A stretch of DNA of 64,000 bases from Sisyra terminalis (lineage: Eukaryota > Arthropoda > Insecta > Neuroptera > Sisyridae). The notes beneath the pieces are model-generated. The model searched no databases and was not told where the DNA came from. It saw nothing but the letters and a program-made list of their open reading frames with translations. The DNA is taken from positions 15,208,001 to 15,272,000 of the forward strand of contig OY292276.1 of assembly GCA_958496175.1 (NCBI GenBank), given 5' to 3'. Below, one piece after another: positions 45,157 to 59,193 of this stretch (positions are counted from its first letter, which is position 1; each line of letters starts with the position of its first letter). The position numbers and the translations under genes are program-made.

Positions 45157-48150
45157 ATGTATCGGCAAATTGGCAAAATTTTAGTACCAATTAAGCGACA
45201 AAAAATTGAAATATATCGCACATTGTCTTCCAAACATGCTGTCATCGAAAAAGATCCCTTGGATCAAGAGTATAGCGATTTGACGTCGAGACTTAAGAAA
45301 AAAAAGCCCCAAAAGCCGCCCTTCGTCAAAAATTTATTTATCGGCAAATTCGACACAGACATTCTAGCCTATCCCGAAACAACCAGCGATAAAGACGAAA
45401 TCAAAGCGTTTCAAAACAAGCTAAAACCCATCAAAGATTATTTTTCCGGCATTGCCCCACAAGAATCCCCCGATAAAATTTTCTCCGATATAAAAGCATT
45501 AAAATTGCACGCACTTAGTGTTCCCGAAATCGAAAATGGTCTTGAATTAAACACTACAGAAAGGTGTCTAGTTTACGAAAATATGATTCACTATCCTCAT
45601 CTTTTATCAATTTTACATACACATGAAAACATTGGTTTGAACACAATTTTACAGTATGGAACTGAAACTCAAAAGGCAGAATATTTAAGTAAAATGTACT
45701 CTGGAGATTGCCTTGCTACGTTGTGCTTTACTGAAGAAAAACGGCTGGAAACAATTTATTTTCAAACCAAAGCCAATTTGTCAACAAAAAGAGATTGTTG
45801 GGTATGTAAAATAAGCAAATACATTTAAACGACTCTTACTAATAATCCTTTTGTTTAGGAATTGAATGGTACCAAGCATTGGGTTTTAAATGCAAATAAG
45901 TCGGACGTTTTTGTTGTTTTCGCTCAAACGGTAATCAAGCAAGAAGAGGAATACGTACCCGACATTGTTATCCTTTTAGTTGATAAAAACCTAGATGGTA
46001 TCACTATAAATAAAGTGGAATCACTGGGTGTATCCTCGGCTGAATATTGCAACGTTACTTTCAATAACACTAAAGTTGATTTAAGTATGAATATATATCT
46101 AACATTTTTTTTTAGTTTTACACTATTTTTAACGTATTACATTTAAGATAAAAAAATTGAAATTGGATCGAAAAATATTTCGGATGTAATTATGTCGATG
46201 CTTACTTTGAATCGATTGCCAGTGGGAGTCGAATGTGGAGCTCTTTCTGTTGATCTGCTCAATAGAGTAACTAAACATGTTATTAATAAAATTCCAAATG
46301 AAATTGTTAAGGATGTCGAATGGCCTCAAAAAATTTTATCCGAGGTAATATTTAAGAAATTTCCCTTTGATACAAATGGTACATACATGAATGTAAATAC
46401 TACATAGTGAATGGCATATATATTTTGACTCATTTTATTTTTATAAAAAAATTAGACTTTTTGTCGTTATTACCCTTATTTGATTTTCAATTTTTACTGA
46501 AAAGCTTTGTACTAAAGAACCATCATGATATTGAGCGATTCAATCTTTTTAAAAGTTGAAATCTTGTTCTATACAAACATTTCATCCACATTTTCAATAA
46601 TATTTTCAGATCAATAATAGTAAAAGGTAGCGAAAATAAATTTGGATAACTGTAATATAGGATCGATCATAAAATATAAAGTTTCAACCTGTGTGTTCCA
46701 TACACTGATTTACTCTTCTTTTAAAATATATAACTTTATAAGCATTTCTTTATAATTTTTCAGGCAGCCATAACAAACTATGCTATTGAAAGCGTTACCT
46801 ACCTTACTGCCGGACTTGACGACACATATGAAAACCAAGATTTAACTGTTGAATCAGCGATTGTTAAAGTATTTAGTTCGGAAAGTTTATTAAAAGCTAT
46901 ACAAAACTGTGCAATTCTAACCAGTCCCGATTGTTATGAACTTAATCATTATTTAAATAAGTATTATGCTAACGTATCAAGATTTTTGCATTTCGACGAA
47001 CCAAATTCGACGCTACGACAGTTTATCGCATTGTCGGGACTACAATTTATTGGGGTTTGTAAATGAAAAACAAATACAAATACCTGTTATAATCCTTATT
47101 TTTTTTATATAGAAAGATTTGTTTGAGGATATTAAAAAGATTCGAAATCCATTGCATTTTCCGGGTTACATTTTTAAGAAAATGTGGGGTGGTAGAAATC
47201 ACGAGCAAGATAATCCTAAATTCGTTTTACAATTGAATCAATATTTGCACCCGTCGTTGGGAGCCGCATCACAATGGGCTGAGTAATTTAACATTTTTAA
47301 TAAGAGAGTGATTTGAAAAACATTCTCTATTTGGCGATAAATAAAAAAAAAACTCTGCATAGAAAATACCATGGTCTGTTAAACAGGTTTGAGCACTTTT
47401 ATTAAAAAGCATATTCGAGAAAATATCGAGTATATACACAGAATATAGGGTTAAATTTAAATGGTGATTATATGCAATAAGATTTATCTAAAATGTTTAT
47501 GGCACTATCATAAGGTGATAAGCAGCATTTTTTTATATAACAGAAGACTTATTGAATGAGTGCACAGACTTTTATAAAAGATTAAGAAAAAAAAACAACA
47601 AATAATGAACATAAAGAAAATTATGTTGTAAGTTTAAAGTATGTTTCATAAAAAAGTCTATGCAGATTTTTTATTTGTAGTCAAATGTTAGTTATTTGTT
47701 TTATCACGTTCCTATACTATTTTACTTTCTAGATATTGTGTTTTACGTTTACAATATGCCAGCGAAGTTCTTTTAACCCGACATGGACAAAACATCGTTG
47801 AAAAACATTCTGATTTATTAAGACTTTCTAGTGTAGTGATTGACATTTATGTAATGGTTGCAGTTTTGAGTATGTGGAGAATATTGACAAAAGATTATTT
47901 TTTATTAACTAGATTATATATTATAGGTCGTGCATCTAGATCTTATTGTATAGGTCTCCGGAACGCCGATTCTGAGGTGATATTAGCCGGCGTTTTTTGT
48001 CGAAATGCTATGGATCGGGTCAAGGAAACAGTTAATGAAATAGTAAATGGAGCTTATGCCACTAACGATGTTAATCATTTGAAAATATCTGAAAAAGTAT
48101 TGGATACAAAAGGACATATCTTGCAGCATCCGACAGCTAGAAACTTTTGA
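45157..48150 (+). CDS. ACAD9/Enigma-like acyl-CoA dehydrogenase family protein, active site diverged
   Basis: Seven exons in phase: 45157-45801, 45859-46084, 46148-46344, 46764-47054, 47113-47282, 47733-47869, 47927-48150; 629 residues (human ACAD9 621). AATAAA follows at 48171-48176. The N-terminus (MYRQIGKILVPIKRQKIEIYR) is basic and aromatic, fitting a mitochondrial presequence. ACAD9 is known as an acyl-CoA dehydrogenase and complex I assembly factor; fly Enigma is related. The fold is recognisable (LATLCFTEEKR, ELNGTKHWVLNA, AIVKVFSSESLLKAI, LRQFIALSGLQFIG) but two key motifs have decayed: TEPxxGSD reads TEEKRLET, and the catalytic FEGTN reads FDEPN. I infer loss or change of dehydrogenase activity with a kept structural role. 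Confidence 0.85.
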
Positions 48151-48270
48151 ATTGTTATAACATTAAAAACAATAAATTTATCTTTAAGTTAATAATATTA
48201 GCAATTTATTTTCCTAGATATCTTCTTAAAATAATGTACAGTTTATATACATTGGATTTAATGAAATAAG

Positions 48271-49294
<1,024 letters not shown>

Positions 49295-50151
49295 TGTATC
49301 AACGAAAAAGGAACTTGATTGACTTTATTGCTGTTATAAACATTTAATTGTTCATTATATAAAATGATATTTGCTACAAACGGAATCACCGATTCATTCT
49401 TTATTTACGTGTAATATTATCTTTCACAGGTTCGTTGTGTCGATTGAAGGCAAACGCGATTAAGCTTGTAATGAATGTAAGGTATCATTTGAAAGATTTA
49501 CATTTAACCTTTCATATACTTAGATGTCCAACGCATAAATTGACGTATGGAACTTAGTCCAACTCGACATTACTAACGGAAAAACTCGTCAGTGCCAATG
49601 ACTTACGTAATTGCGTGCCAGCTTGTATTAATTTTACCGTTTATTCGTCGTTGATTTTTTGACGTGTGCTTTTGACAACAGAATGTTAGGTTATAAATCA
49701 TTGTAAGTCATTTATTTACGGATTTCTCGTTGAAATTTATTTCAATATTTCGTAAGATTTATAATTATTAAGGTAAAAACATAAATTTTTGCAATTATCT
49801 TTAAAATTTGTTTAAAAATAAAATTTGCGCCCAAAGCTTTGGAAGTGAAAGTTTAAAAAATCTGCAAATTTATTATTAATTTTAGTAATTTATTTTACTT
49901 TTTCAGTAGATAACTCTTCATTCTGCATTTGTGGATTGAACATCAGTTATGATTATATGACAAAACAGAACATATGCTATTTGTGTCTGTTAAATGCCTC
50001 TCTAGTGGACTCTGTTACTATTCGGAATTTATTACTTAAACAATATCAATGAAGAGTTATTTATTGATTTAGACTAGCCGCTAGGTGCTAAATCTTATAT
50101 CTTAATTCTATTTTTTATAGAACCCTAAAAATATATCCTAGCAGAAAAAAT
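49295..50151. promoter_or_regulatory. Shared 5' region of TEX261 and eIF2B beta
   Basis: An 857-base gap between divergent start codons. A TGTTAGGTTATAAATC word near 49683 could mark a start region; this is a weak visual hint. No gene is supported inside. Confidence 0.3.
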
Positions 50152-52203
50152 ATGTCAAACGAGGACAATGATATAAGTAAAAGTGTGTTGCAGCTTATTT
50201 TTGATGTTCGACAAGGGTAAGTTTCTAAATTTTAATTTGAAAAATTTGGATAAAAAGGATGAAAATCTTATTTTTCAGGAAAGTGAGCAGCTCATATGAT
50301 GTTACATTTCAAACTGTGACGATTCTCAAAAATATCGTTGCAAATGGAGAATGGAAAACTGCACAGTTAGTATGACTATGGTTCATTTACGTTTAGTTTA
50401 TTGCAAAGTTCTAATTGAACATTTTAAAATACTTTTCAGTATTCATTTCATTGGATGTACTAAATAGTTGTTTCTCAGTTTTATTTGCACAATTTTGATT
50501 TGCGCAGTTCTTGTTTATGCAATTAAAAATTTATATCAATTAGGGCCGGTGTTTTCATTTATAAATGTTAAACCATGGATAGTTCCTTAAGATATTTAAA
50601 AGATAAAAAATTATCTGTTACGTAAATCCTTCATATTGATCCTACACATATCACTGTTCTTAGATAACCATAGGAATGCCTTGTCTATCCTCCGGATAAA
50701 GTTTAATCTGGAGAATGAATGTCACTACACCGGTCCTTAGTTAATTAAAAAATCCCTACAACGCAATCTAAAATTTATTTTTTGTTATTTTTTGATGAAA
50801 AATAGTTCACCTTAAACATATACAATTTTTTCTTTTACGGAATTTTTAAAATACAACAAAATTGAACAAATACATTCTAACTCCACGCAGAATTTCAGCT
50901 ATTAATTTCAGATTTTACTGCTTAAAAAATCGGACAAAAAATTGTTTTGACTTCACACTGCACGTTTCAGCTGTGCAATTTTGGTGTGCACTCTTTGAAC
51001 TGTGCAACATGCTGAATATTATTAAAACCTTTTAGTCTTAACTTACGATTTTGTGGTTTACAGAGACCTTTTGGACTTAATTGTTGAACATGGGAAGAAA
51101 TTAATGAACGCTCTTCACCAGCAAGCATGTGCTGCTAACATGGTGCGACATGTATTAAAAATAATTCGTGAAGAATTTGTACTTAGATGTAAAGTAAGAA
51201 CTTGAAAAAGCCTTTAATATAAAATTTAATTTTTCTTACAACTAACAGCATAAATCTGAAGGACAACAATCCCTACATCAATTAGTAACGGCAGTTGATG
51301 ATTGCAAAGATGAGGACTATAAAAAGGATATTCCTGGATTTCGAGGTGCTGTCTTAGATCATCTATCTGAATTTATGGTAGAACTAGAAACAAGCGCGGA
51401 CAATATCGCAAGCCAGGCATCTGAACATATTCATTCAAATGAAATCATTTTAACCATAGGAAAATCAAATGTTGTTGAAAAGTTTTTAAAATCTGCAGCT
51501 AAAACGCGAAAATTTCAAGTAATTGTCGCCGAATGTGCCCCCGAGTGTCAAGTATGAAATTGAAGGAACTATCATATAGGAATGTGTTGAATATGATGCT
51601 TTCAGGGACAAAAATTGGCGCAAAGTCTGGGAAAGAGCAAAATTCAAACAACTGTTATTTCAGACTCAGCAATTTTTGCAATGATGTCTCGTGTGAATAA
51701 GGTTATTATTGGAACGCAAACGGTAATGGCTAACGGTGGACTTCGCGCGATTTGTGGCTCCCATTCAGTGGCACTATGTGCCAAACATTACTCAGTGCCT
51801 GTAAGTTAAAGATGATTTTAATAACAAAGAAAATTTACATTTCAATTACTAGGTAATGGTTTTGGCTCCCATGTATAAACTAAGTCCAATTCATTTGTGC
51901 TCGTACGAGCAAGATGCTTTCAATGTATTCGATACACCTGCCAAGGTTTTGCCCTACTATTCCGGTTTGTTGTCCAAAGTGCAAGTATTCAACCCCATTT
52001 TTGACTATGTCCCGCCCGAACTAGTCACCTTATTTATTTCTAATCAGTAAGTCGGAATATATTTTCCAATAAAACTATTACGAAATTTGATTTTTCCCTT
52101 TTTCTTTTTCAGAGGGGGACATGCCCCGTCGTACATCTACCGGCTATTAAGCGAATTGTACAACCCAAGTGATTATGACCTTGAAGAAAATACGCAACAA
52201 TGA
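50152..52203 (+). CDS. eIF2Bbeta: Translation initiation factor eIF2B subunit beta
   Basis: Seven exons in phase: 50152-50216, 50279-50365, 51064-51193, 51249-51551, 51606-51800, 51853-52046, 52113-52203; 354 residues (human 351). AATAAA at 52240-52245. It is a regulatory subunit of the guanine exchange factor for eIF2. The N-terminal helical domain is followed by the Rossmann-like domain: [67 protein letters not shown], and the C-terminal [20 protein letters not shown] and [12 protein letters not shown]. The large intron 2 (about 700 bases) shows no named repeat. Confidence 0.95.
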
Positions 52204-53921
52204 TTTTTTTGTTTAGTTTTATTATAAAGTTGAAAGAAAAATAAAGCTTTTATACAGAAAAACGGGTTTTGTTTCATTTTTCTCTGGTTTTAAAATTTTT
52301 GTTTTCATAAAATATGACGGTATGGTAATGAATTATTAATAATTCTTAATAATTAATGGTTTGATCCCACTGAACGATTTTGAGAAAAGCATTAGATCTT
52401 TTTAATTGAATTCACAGCAATCGGTTTAATTATAACAGCAACTCTAAGCCACTATTTAAATTTTGATCCACAAGATAAATACTCAATCTCCAATTATGCC
52501 AATGCTAAGAACTACGGATTAAAAGCGTTAGTCGTAATAAACAACTATGAACTTGAAGTCATTAGTAAAATTACAACAAACGAAAACCTTATCAAAAATT
52601 TATATTATACAATAGTTGAAATTGTTTAATTGCAAAAATTCTAAGACTGAAAGAATTTTAATACTCTTCATGATTATGTAGAAAGTACAGCTTAAATCCC
52701 TTTTAAGTTGGTCAATATTTGGGAACATTATGTTTTCTACTTTTTTTAAATTTAAAATTCGGAATAAATCAGCAAAGAATGAAAATTTTTAACAAAGAAA
52801 TCGCAATTTTGTTGAACATCCAGTTGTACATAAATGTAACATAATTGCCTATAACACAAAAGTAATATAAAACGTATAAAACTATGATTTCACAGATTCG
52901 TCTTTTTGGATCATAAGTTATAAAACTTACAACTTTTAAATAAATTTAACTCCTCTTTATGATGATTTGATGGGTTTTAGTGAAAAGTTAATTTTTTATT
53001 ACTAGAGAATAATTTTTATATCGTTCTATTTCTTAGTGATTTTGTAACAACCGGCTTTAGAATTAGTGGCTTCATATCTATAAGAACTTAGCATTTTTAA
53101 CAAATATTATCTTTTGGGAAGACGAGAAATTAGCTCAAACTGAATTCAATATGTATTCTAGTTGCTTGGGATCATTTGGAAGTATTTCCAACTTGAGTTT
53201 GCAGTAATGATCAGTTTGACTGTTACAATAAAAGGGCTTAGAGCTTATAAGTCTCATTAAAGTTATCGTTAGATTTCGCCTAAGTTTGTGTTGTGCACTT
53301 TACCAAATTAAAATTAGAAAAATTGGAATAGTTTGTAAATTATCGTTTCCCAAACAATAAAACAACTACCATAATTTTTCCTGAGCTCGTCAGGAATTTT
53401 AAGCCGCCAACAACTTAAAAAAGCAAAATTGCAATTAAGTTTTTTATCAGAAATCGGCAGTATATATACCTCCAAGTTTTAAATTGCAAAAATTATTTGC
53501 TCTTAATCCAGAAAAAGAAATTTAAAATTACATAATATGAAGTTGTATTTTTTAATACTTTCTGAATGAACCAATTGGTTCAGTTACAAAAATGTTGAAC
53601 TGAAACGATTAAAACGTTTTGTTATAGTTTTTTTATATTTTTTTCTTTCGTATAAAACTTCAATCTTCAACTATATGTTGATATAGTTTATTATTTAATT
53701 AACTAAATAATAACCAATAATAACATAAATTAGAATTCAATAAAACCTTAATTATAGACTGATTAGATCAAGATACTTTTATGTATATATCTAAAATGAC
53801 ATTTTCAAGTTGGAAATCATTTATTATTTTTATTTTTTTGAGATGGGGTATAACTCAAAGGGATTGTATAACATAAAATCTCTTTGGTATAACTGGGTAT
53901 AAGTGGGTATAACTGCTTAAC
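52204..53921. other. Intergenic region, mostly featureless
   Basis: Contains a decayed MITE block at about 52690-52800 (AAATCCCTTTTAAGTTGGTCAATAT, related to 24985-25215). At 53880-53915 there is a small GGTATAAxTGGGTATAA repeat next to the downstream gene start. No gene seen. Confidence 0.4.
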
Positions 53922-56900
53922 ATGTTGTCTACTCCTTCAGTAGACCGAAAGGTAAAACGATCGAAACGGAAGCGAAAAGAAGAGTCCCCTCAGTTAAATA
54001 TCTATGAATCCATACCCAATATTACTGATCTATCTTTCCCCTGGATTTCATTGAATGATCCGATTCCGGCTCAACAAACCGAAGGTATATGAAACTTAAC
54101 TTCAAAAAAATTCATTACGACTAAATGCAACGGTAATCCTTTCAGATGCATGGCCGTACATTTCATTTCCGAAAGTAAAATCTGAAAAGTACCGCACTTA
54201 TACTGAAGATGCAATTTATGGCGTTGGGGTGCAAACTGATTTGAAAAAGCGATCAGCTAATCTTATTTTTAGTAACTCAAAAATTTTAGCATCAGAAGAA
54301 AACTTAAACAATCGGCATGATTTTACCAAGTTAATTGTGGATGACGACCAAGCAATTTCGTTAAAAAGAAAATTTTCTTCTCCTATTATTAAAAAAAAGG
54401 TGCAGCAACAAGCGACAGTTGGTTCAAATGATAATTTTTTACCCAAATATATATCTGATTTTGCTCCATACGGATATACTCCATTGCCCGAATGGCTAAA
54501 AAATGTTATCCCATCGTCAATCAATCAGGATACGGTTCTACAAGCTGGAAAACCTTGGCACAGTCTTAATAAATGCACATGGGCTAACGAACTGAATTAT
54601 TTATCAACTGAACCGAATTTCAAGCGAACTTTTATCAGAAAGAGTCCAACTTTGAACTGGGGAGAATCCGTATGTTCACTTCAGCATCGACAGTTTTTGA
54701 TTTCTTATGGAAGAAATGCTGTAAAACGAAGATATTCGCTTTTTAATCAACAAGAACTTAAAAGGGAAAAGTCTGAGTCCAGAGCCCATTCATTTGGACA
54801 TTTACAGTCAAAATTATTGAATAATGATAGAGTACATGAAGATATCGTACACCTTAGAGAGGTCATCACAGGGGACCCAGAAAACCCGGAGTCCCCAGCG
54901 GAAGTGATTCCCGAAACTAAACCGACAAAGGAGGTGAATGCACCTTTGTTTTCCCAAGATAAATTTTTAACAGATCTTTCCTATAATCCTAGTCAAATGA
55001 AGAAAAAACCATTAATTAGAAAGCCGACTGTTAAAAACTTTGATCCTCCATGGAGTCTCGCAGTATCACCATGCAAATGGCCAAAATTTGTGTCTAAATC
55101 AATATTTTTCAAGAGTTTAGTCAAAAAAGAACCGTTGAGATTAGTTGTTGTAGGGAAATGTCGCGAGAATGAACAATGGCCGTACTCACCCAATATGGTC
55201 AAAGTGCGACGACATTCTGAAAAAAGAATTTCTCCAATTTTTGAAATCAAAGCTGATATGAATAAATTTAGGAAACCATCCGATGTGAAATTACGGCGGG
55301 ACTCACGTCGTTCGCGAAGTCGTATTAACGTCTCAGATGTGAGCAGTGTGAAGACTGATTATTCGAAAAAACGTCGCTCTACAATGAATGAAACAATGAA
55401 TATTCCTTCAGAAGACTCTAAGAAAAAAACGATGTCAACTAAAAAATCTGTCGAAGATGAAATCCAAGCGTTTCCGCGACCACCATACTTGAATGAATAT
55501 GTTCATGAAGAAATAGTCGAGGAATGCATTCTGGCTGAACAAAACAAATTTCCTGGATTTGTAGTGACACAACCCGTCAACATTCAACCCCATTCTTATC
55601 CTGCTCCGTTTAAATACCAATATTCCAACTTATCGTATTTTGAAAAAAATTACTCTCATTTTTTGCATGGTAAAAAAACTTCACAAATTGCATATTACTT
55701 TGCAAAACCATTTATTGCTTTCGGTGACTTGTTCGATGGGAAAACTAATTTAGCCTATTTTAATAAAAACAAGTTTGTTGAAAATATTCTGGAAAGTAAT
55801 GTTGGAAATCTGTACTACCCGAATGGAAAATTAGCGATTTGTTGTAAAAATGATTTGATCGGAGCGTATTCGATACGTCGTTATGTAATTTTTGATAATA
55901 ATCCTAAAAAGTATTTGATTTTGGGTATATTCGACTCGTTGGGAAATGGAATATTATATGACAAAAAAGGAAAGATTCGCTTGAACTATTCGCAAAATTT
56001 TGGTACTTTGTTCGATACAAAATATGGAGTTGTTAAATGGCGTTGGCATAATATTCCATTGCCACAAGCGCATAAAGTAAAGCATAGTGATTCCTTGCCA
56101 AAAACGGGACAACCGGAGACTGAAATGGATGAAATGCGAGCTCGTGGAGTCAATTTGTTGAAGAACTATACTCACACAATGAAGGGCCACCTAACTGAAA
56201 GTAATCCGATTTTGTCAATCGACGAAGCCATGATTTCAGATACAGCTACAAAATTGAAAAATAAAAAAATAAAAACAGGATATTTTACTAAAATGGCACC
56301 GTTTCAATTGAAAATTAACGCTAACATGCTACTGAAAGTGCGTGATCAGAAGCATGTGACCCTATGGTTCCAGGGAGATGAACATAAGGCTAAGATTGAA
56401 ATGGGCATTGTTTTAGACCCGGCAGTTAGGCTTCGCGAAGTGGAAATGGATGCAAGGAGTGTTTTGCGACAACAAATACCACTTGAATTTGAAAAAATTG
56501 TTGGCAATACAGATAGCTTATTACGGATTTTAGGAAATGTTGGCGATGGAAGTAAACTAGAGCCATATTTTGAACCGTGCGACCAATTAATCAATCCTGA
56601 TACTCATTATTCGATCATTTATGATGTTCCACCACCAACTCAACTCTCTGAAAGCATAAAAGAAGCAGGCGACGTTGATGATGGTGTTTACCAAATGATT
56701 GACAGTGTAGCATTTTCCGAAGAAAAGCTTTTACGTAAAAAATATCATGGAAGTAAATTCACACGTCATGAAACCAGACATGTACCATCGGCCATTTCAG
56801 AACAAAGAGCCATTTCGCATGACATCTTACCACATACACGTGATACAGCTGTATCAAAGACTGACGGTTATCAGCTGGGAAAATCAAGTGAATTTGAACC

Positions 56901-57099
56901 AGCAAAGCCACATATTGTACAAAGTAGCATTCCGATTTATATGAATGTTACAGAAATGATTGGGAATGAAGAGCTTTGGAAAAAATTCATAGAAGCAAAG
57001 AAAAACCCTGAGAAAATTAACGTGGAAATGGCTGGTAATATTAGAGGTCGATTGTTGAGCAAGAGAAGCTCAACGCCTTTTATCTACTACGGCGAATAG
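53922..57099 (+). CDS. FAM194-domain protein (ERICH6/SPAG17-like), probably ciliary or sperm
   Basis: Two exons: 53922-54084 and 54146-57099, joined in phase 1, giving 1038 residues; AATAAA at 57167-57172. The start MLSTPSVDRKVKRSKRKRK is very basic. Residues about 550-680 match the FAM194 pattern: FKYQYSNLSYFEKNYSH, YYPNGKLAICCK, YVIFDNNPKKYLILGIFDSLG, GKIRLNYSQNFGTLFD, VKWRWHN. This domain occurs in glutamate-rich protein 6 and the axonemal central-pair protein SPAG17. The rest is charged, low-complexity linker with no clear domain. A role in the sperm flagellum is inference from the family. I cannot choose between the two families by eye. Confidence 0.75.
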
Positions 57100-59193
57100 A
57101 GTTTTGACTGAATTAGTTGTAAATTAAACGAGTGAACTTTTTAAATGTTTTTAAAGATTATAACTTAATAAATTTACTAATTAATAATAATAACTGTCTC
57201 CTATATTTATTTTAAATGCAAACTCCTATGTATAATTTTACGAAGTCTTATTTTTCACAGTTTTACATTGTTTTTTTCTTCTAATTTTAAGCTATTAATA
57301 TTACAAAGCAAAACTTTAATTTCCATTTGTTCCAACACTTTTGATATCAGATTCAAGTAATTCTACTAAAATTTTAATTAACATTATCCAATAAGATTTT
57401 AACTTCATAAAGTAACGTCGAAATTTCGGGGTGTGGAAGCACAATAAGTCAAAATATATCACAATTAATCATTACAAAATTACATATTCCAGTTATTTAT
57501 TTCTCGTTACAGTCTTATTTTCCACAGTAAGGATTAGATTAAAGTATTAAGAAAAAGTAAGATTGGAAAAAAAAGAAGGGTACCCTGATTTAAAACAACA
57601 AACTAATGAAAAGAATAACTACTGCATAAAATTGAAAATAAGTACACTTTAGATTACTCAGATTTAAAGCGCTCACTGCACCCAGCATCATTATAATGAT
57701 GCTGGGTTCCGGTAGCTTTTATTATTACTATAGTATGAGATAAAAGCTCCTATTGGATGTTGTAAGACCGGAAAAATCCTAGAAAAAAAGAAGAAGGATT
57801 TGAATATAAGACTTGTTAAAAAGAAGAGTAAACTTTTCCTGTTTAAAAAAGCTTACCAGAGACAGACGTCAGCAGAAGAAAAAGTTCAACCACGCAGGAA
57901 TCTAAAGCTCCCGATAGACAAAAAGCAATAAACATTTTTTTTTATATCGCCGATTCCTTTAATAATGCAATATCTTCGCGATTTTAAGGTTTCATAATCC
58001 CGAAAACCGAAAAAAGGACCATTCAAATTTAAGTAAAGTCAAATTTAGTCAATTTTAGAATCCACCTCTATCCCTTAGTGAATAATATGATAACCTTTCA
58101 TTTTTAAACCATATAAGATCAATAGGAAGAACTGTGACTCTTTTAAAGTGCCGTGTAGAAATTGTTAATTTCTCAAAGGTTACTGGCCAATGTTTTATAC
58201 GGAATTGGATTATAACTCAAATTTTATAATCATACTTCTTTGGTTAAAATAAAAGAAAATAATTATACTCTAATTTAGAAACGTACCATTTGCAATAGTC
58301 ATTGCTTTTTTTTTCATTTGCAATGTATTATAAAATATTTACTATTTACAAAAAATGTTATAAATAATTGTTCTTAATACTAAGTATGGAATATTTTAAC
58401 TAAAAAAGTGCATTAAAAAGTTATTTTGAATCAATTGACAAAATATTAAATAAAACCAAAAATATGGAGCTTTTTAAGTAAGACTTACACTATCATTGTT
58501 ATGGTATATATTTGAAAAAATATGAGTTAATATTGACTATAAATTAATAGTTTGTTAAAACGTTCATAAATCTATTCAAAATAAATTAGTAAAATTCTTT
58601 AAAAAAAAAAGAGTTTAACTCTACTTGTTTGTAAACTTCTTTAAAATCTATCAATTTAATTATTTAATTTTATAATTAATTTTTATAGTAAAAAAGGAAG
58701 CTTTTGAAATTTTTAATCACAATTCACTTCGAGCAGTAATTCTATATAAAAAAAATTATTGCATTTTAAATATTAAAAATATTATCTACAAAATAAGTTC
58801 CATACAAATATTTCCTTTCATTCAAGTAGTACATGTTTGGGCTCTGAATAAAATATTATACTATATATTTTAATTAAATGTGCAATTTGAAGTTTATTAC
58901 AAATGATAAGTAAATAGGTATATGCTACACAGGAAATACATAAGTGAATAATTTTCCAAAAAAGGTAAACTTAATTATTTACATCCTTTAGCATGTTCTT
59001 GATTCACATTGAAGTATTTCCAGAAAAAAAGATAACGTAAGTTTAAAAGTATCATAATTGCTTTAATTATAAGCTTGACAAAGTAGAAATATTCGTAGAC
59101 GATAAATAAATATAAACGAATCCGTTAGTCATCGGTTTCAAGATCATGTTGGATTATTGATAATTATTGCACCCGGATTAATTAGGTTCATAA
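57100..59193. other. Intergenic region with a perfect palindrome, no gene
   Basis: Two kilobases between a plus-strand gene and the 3' end of the minus-strand ZP gene. No coding frame of note. A perfect 28-base palindrome lies at 57680-57707 (half-site ACCCAGCATCATTA). The rest is AT-rich. Confidence 0.45.

Noticed and set aside
54216..54524. Minus-strand frame over the FAM194 gene
   Set aside because: Shadow of a long, well-supported coding exon.
57600..58000. Possible microRNA hairpin around the 57.69 kb palindrome
   Set aside because: The palindrome has no loop and no extended imperfect stem of miRNA-precursor type.
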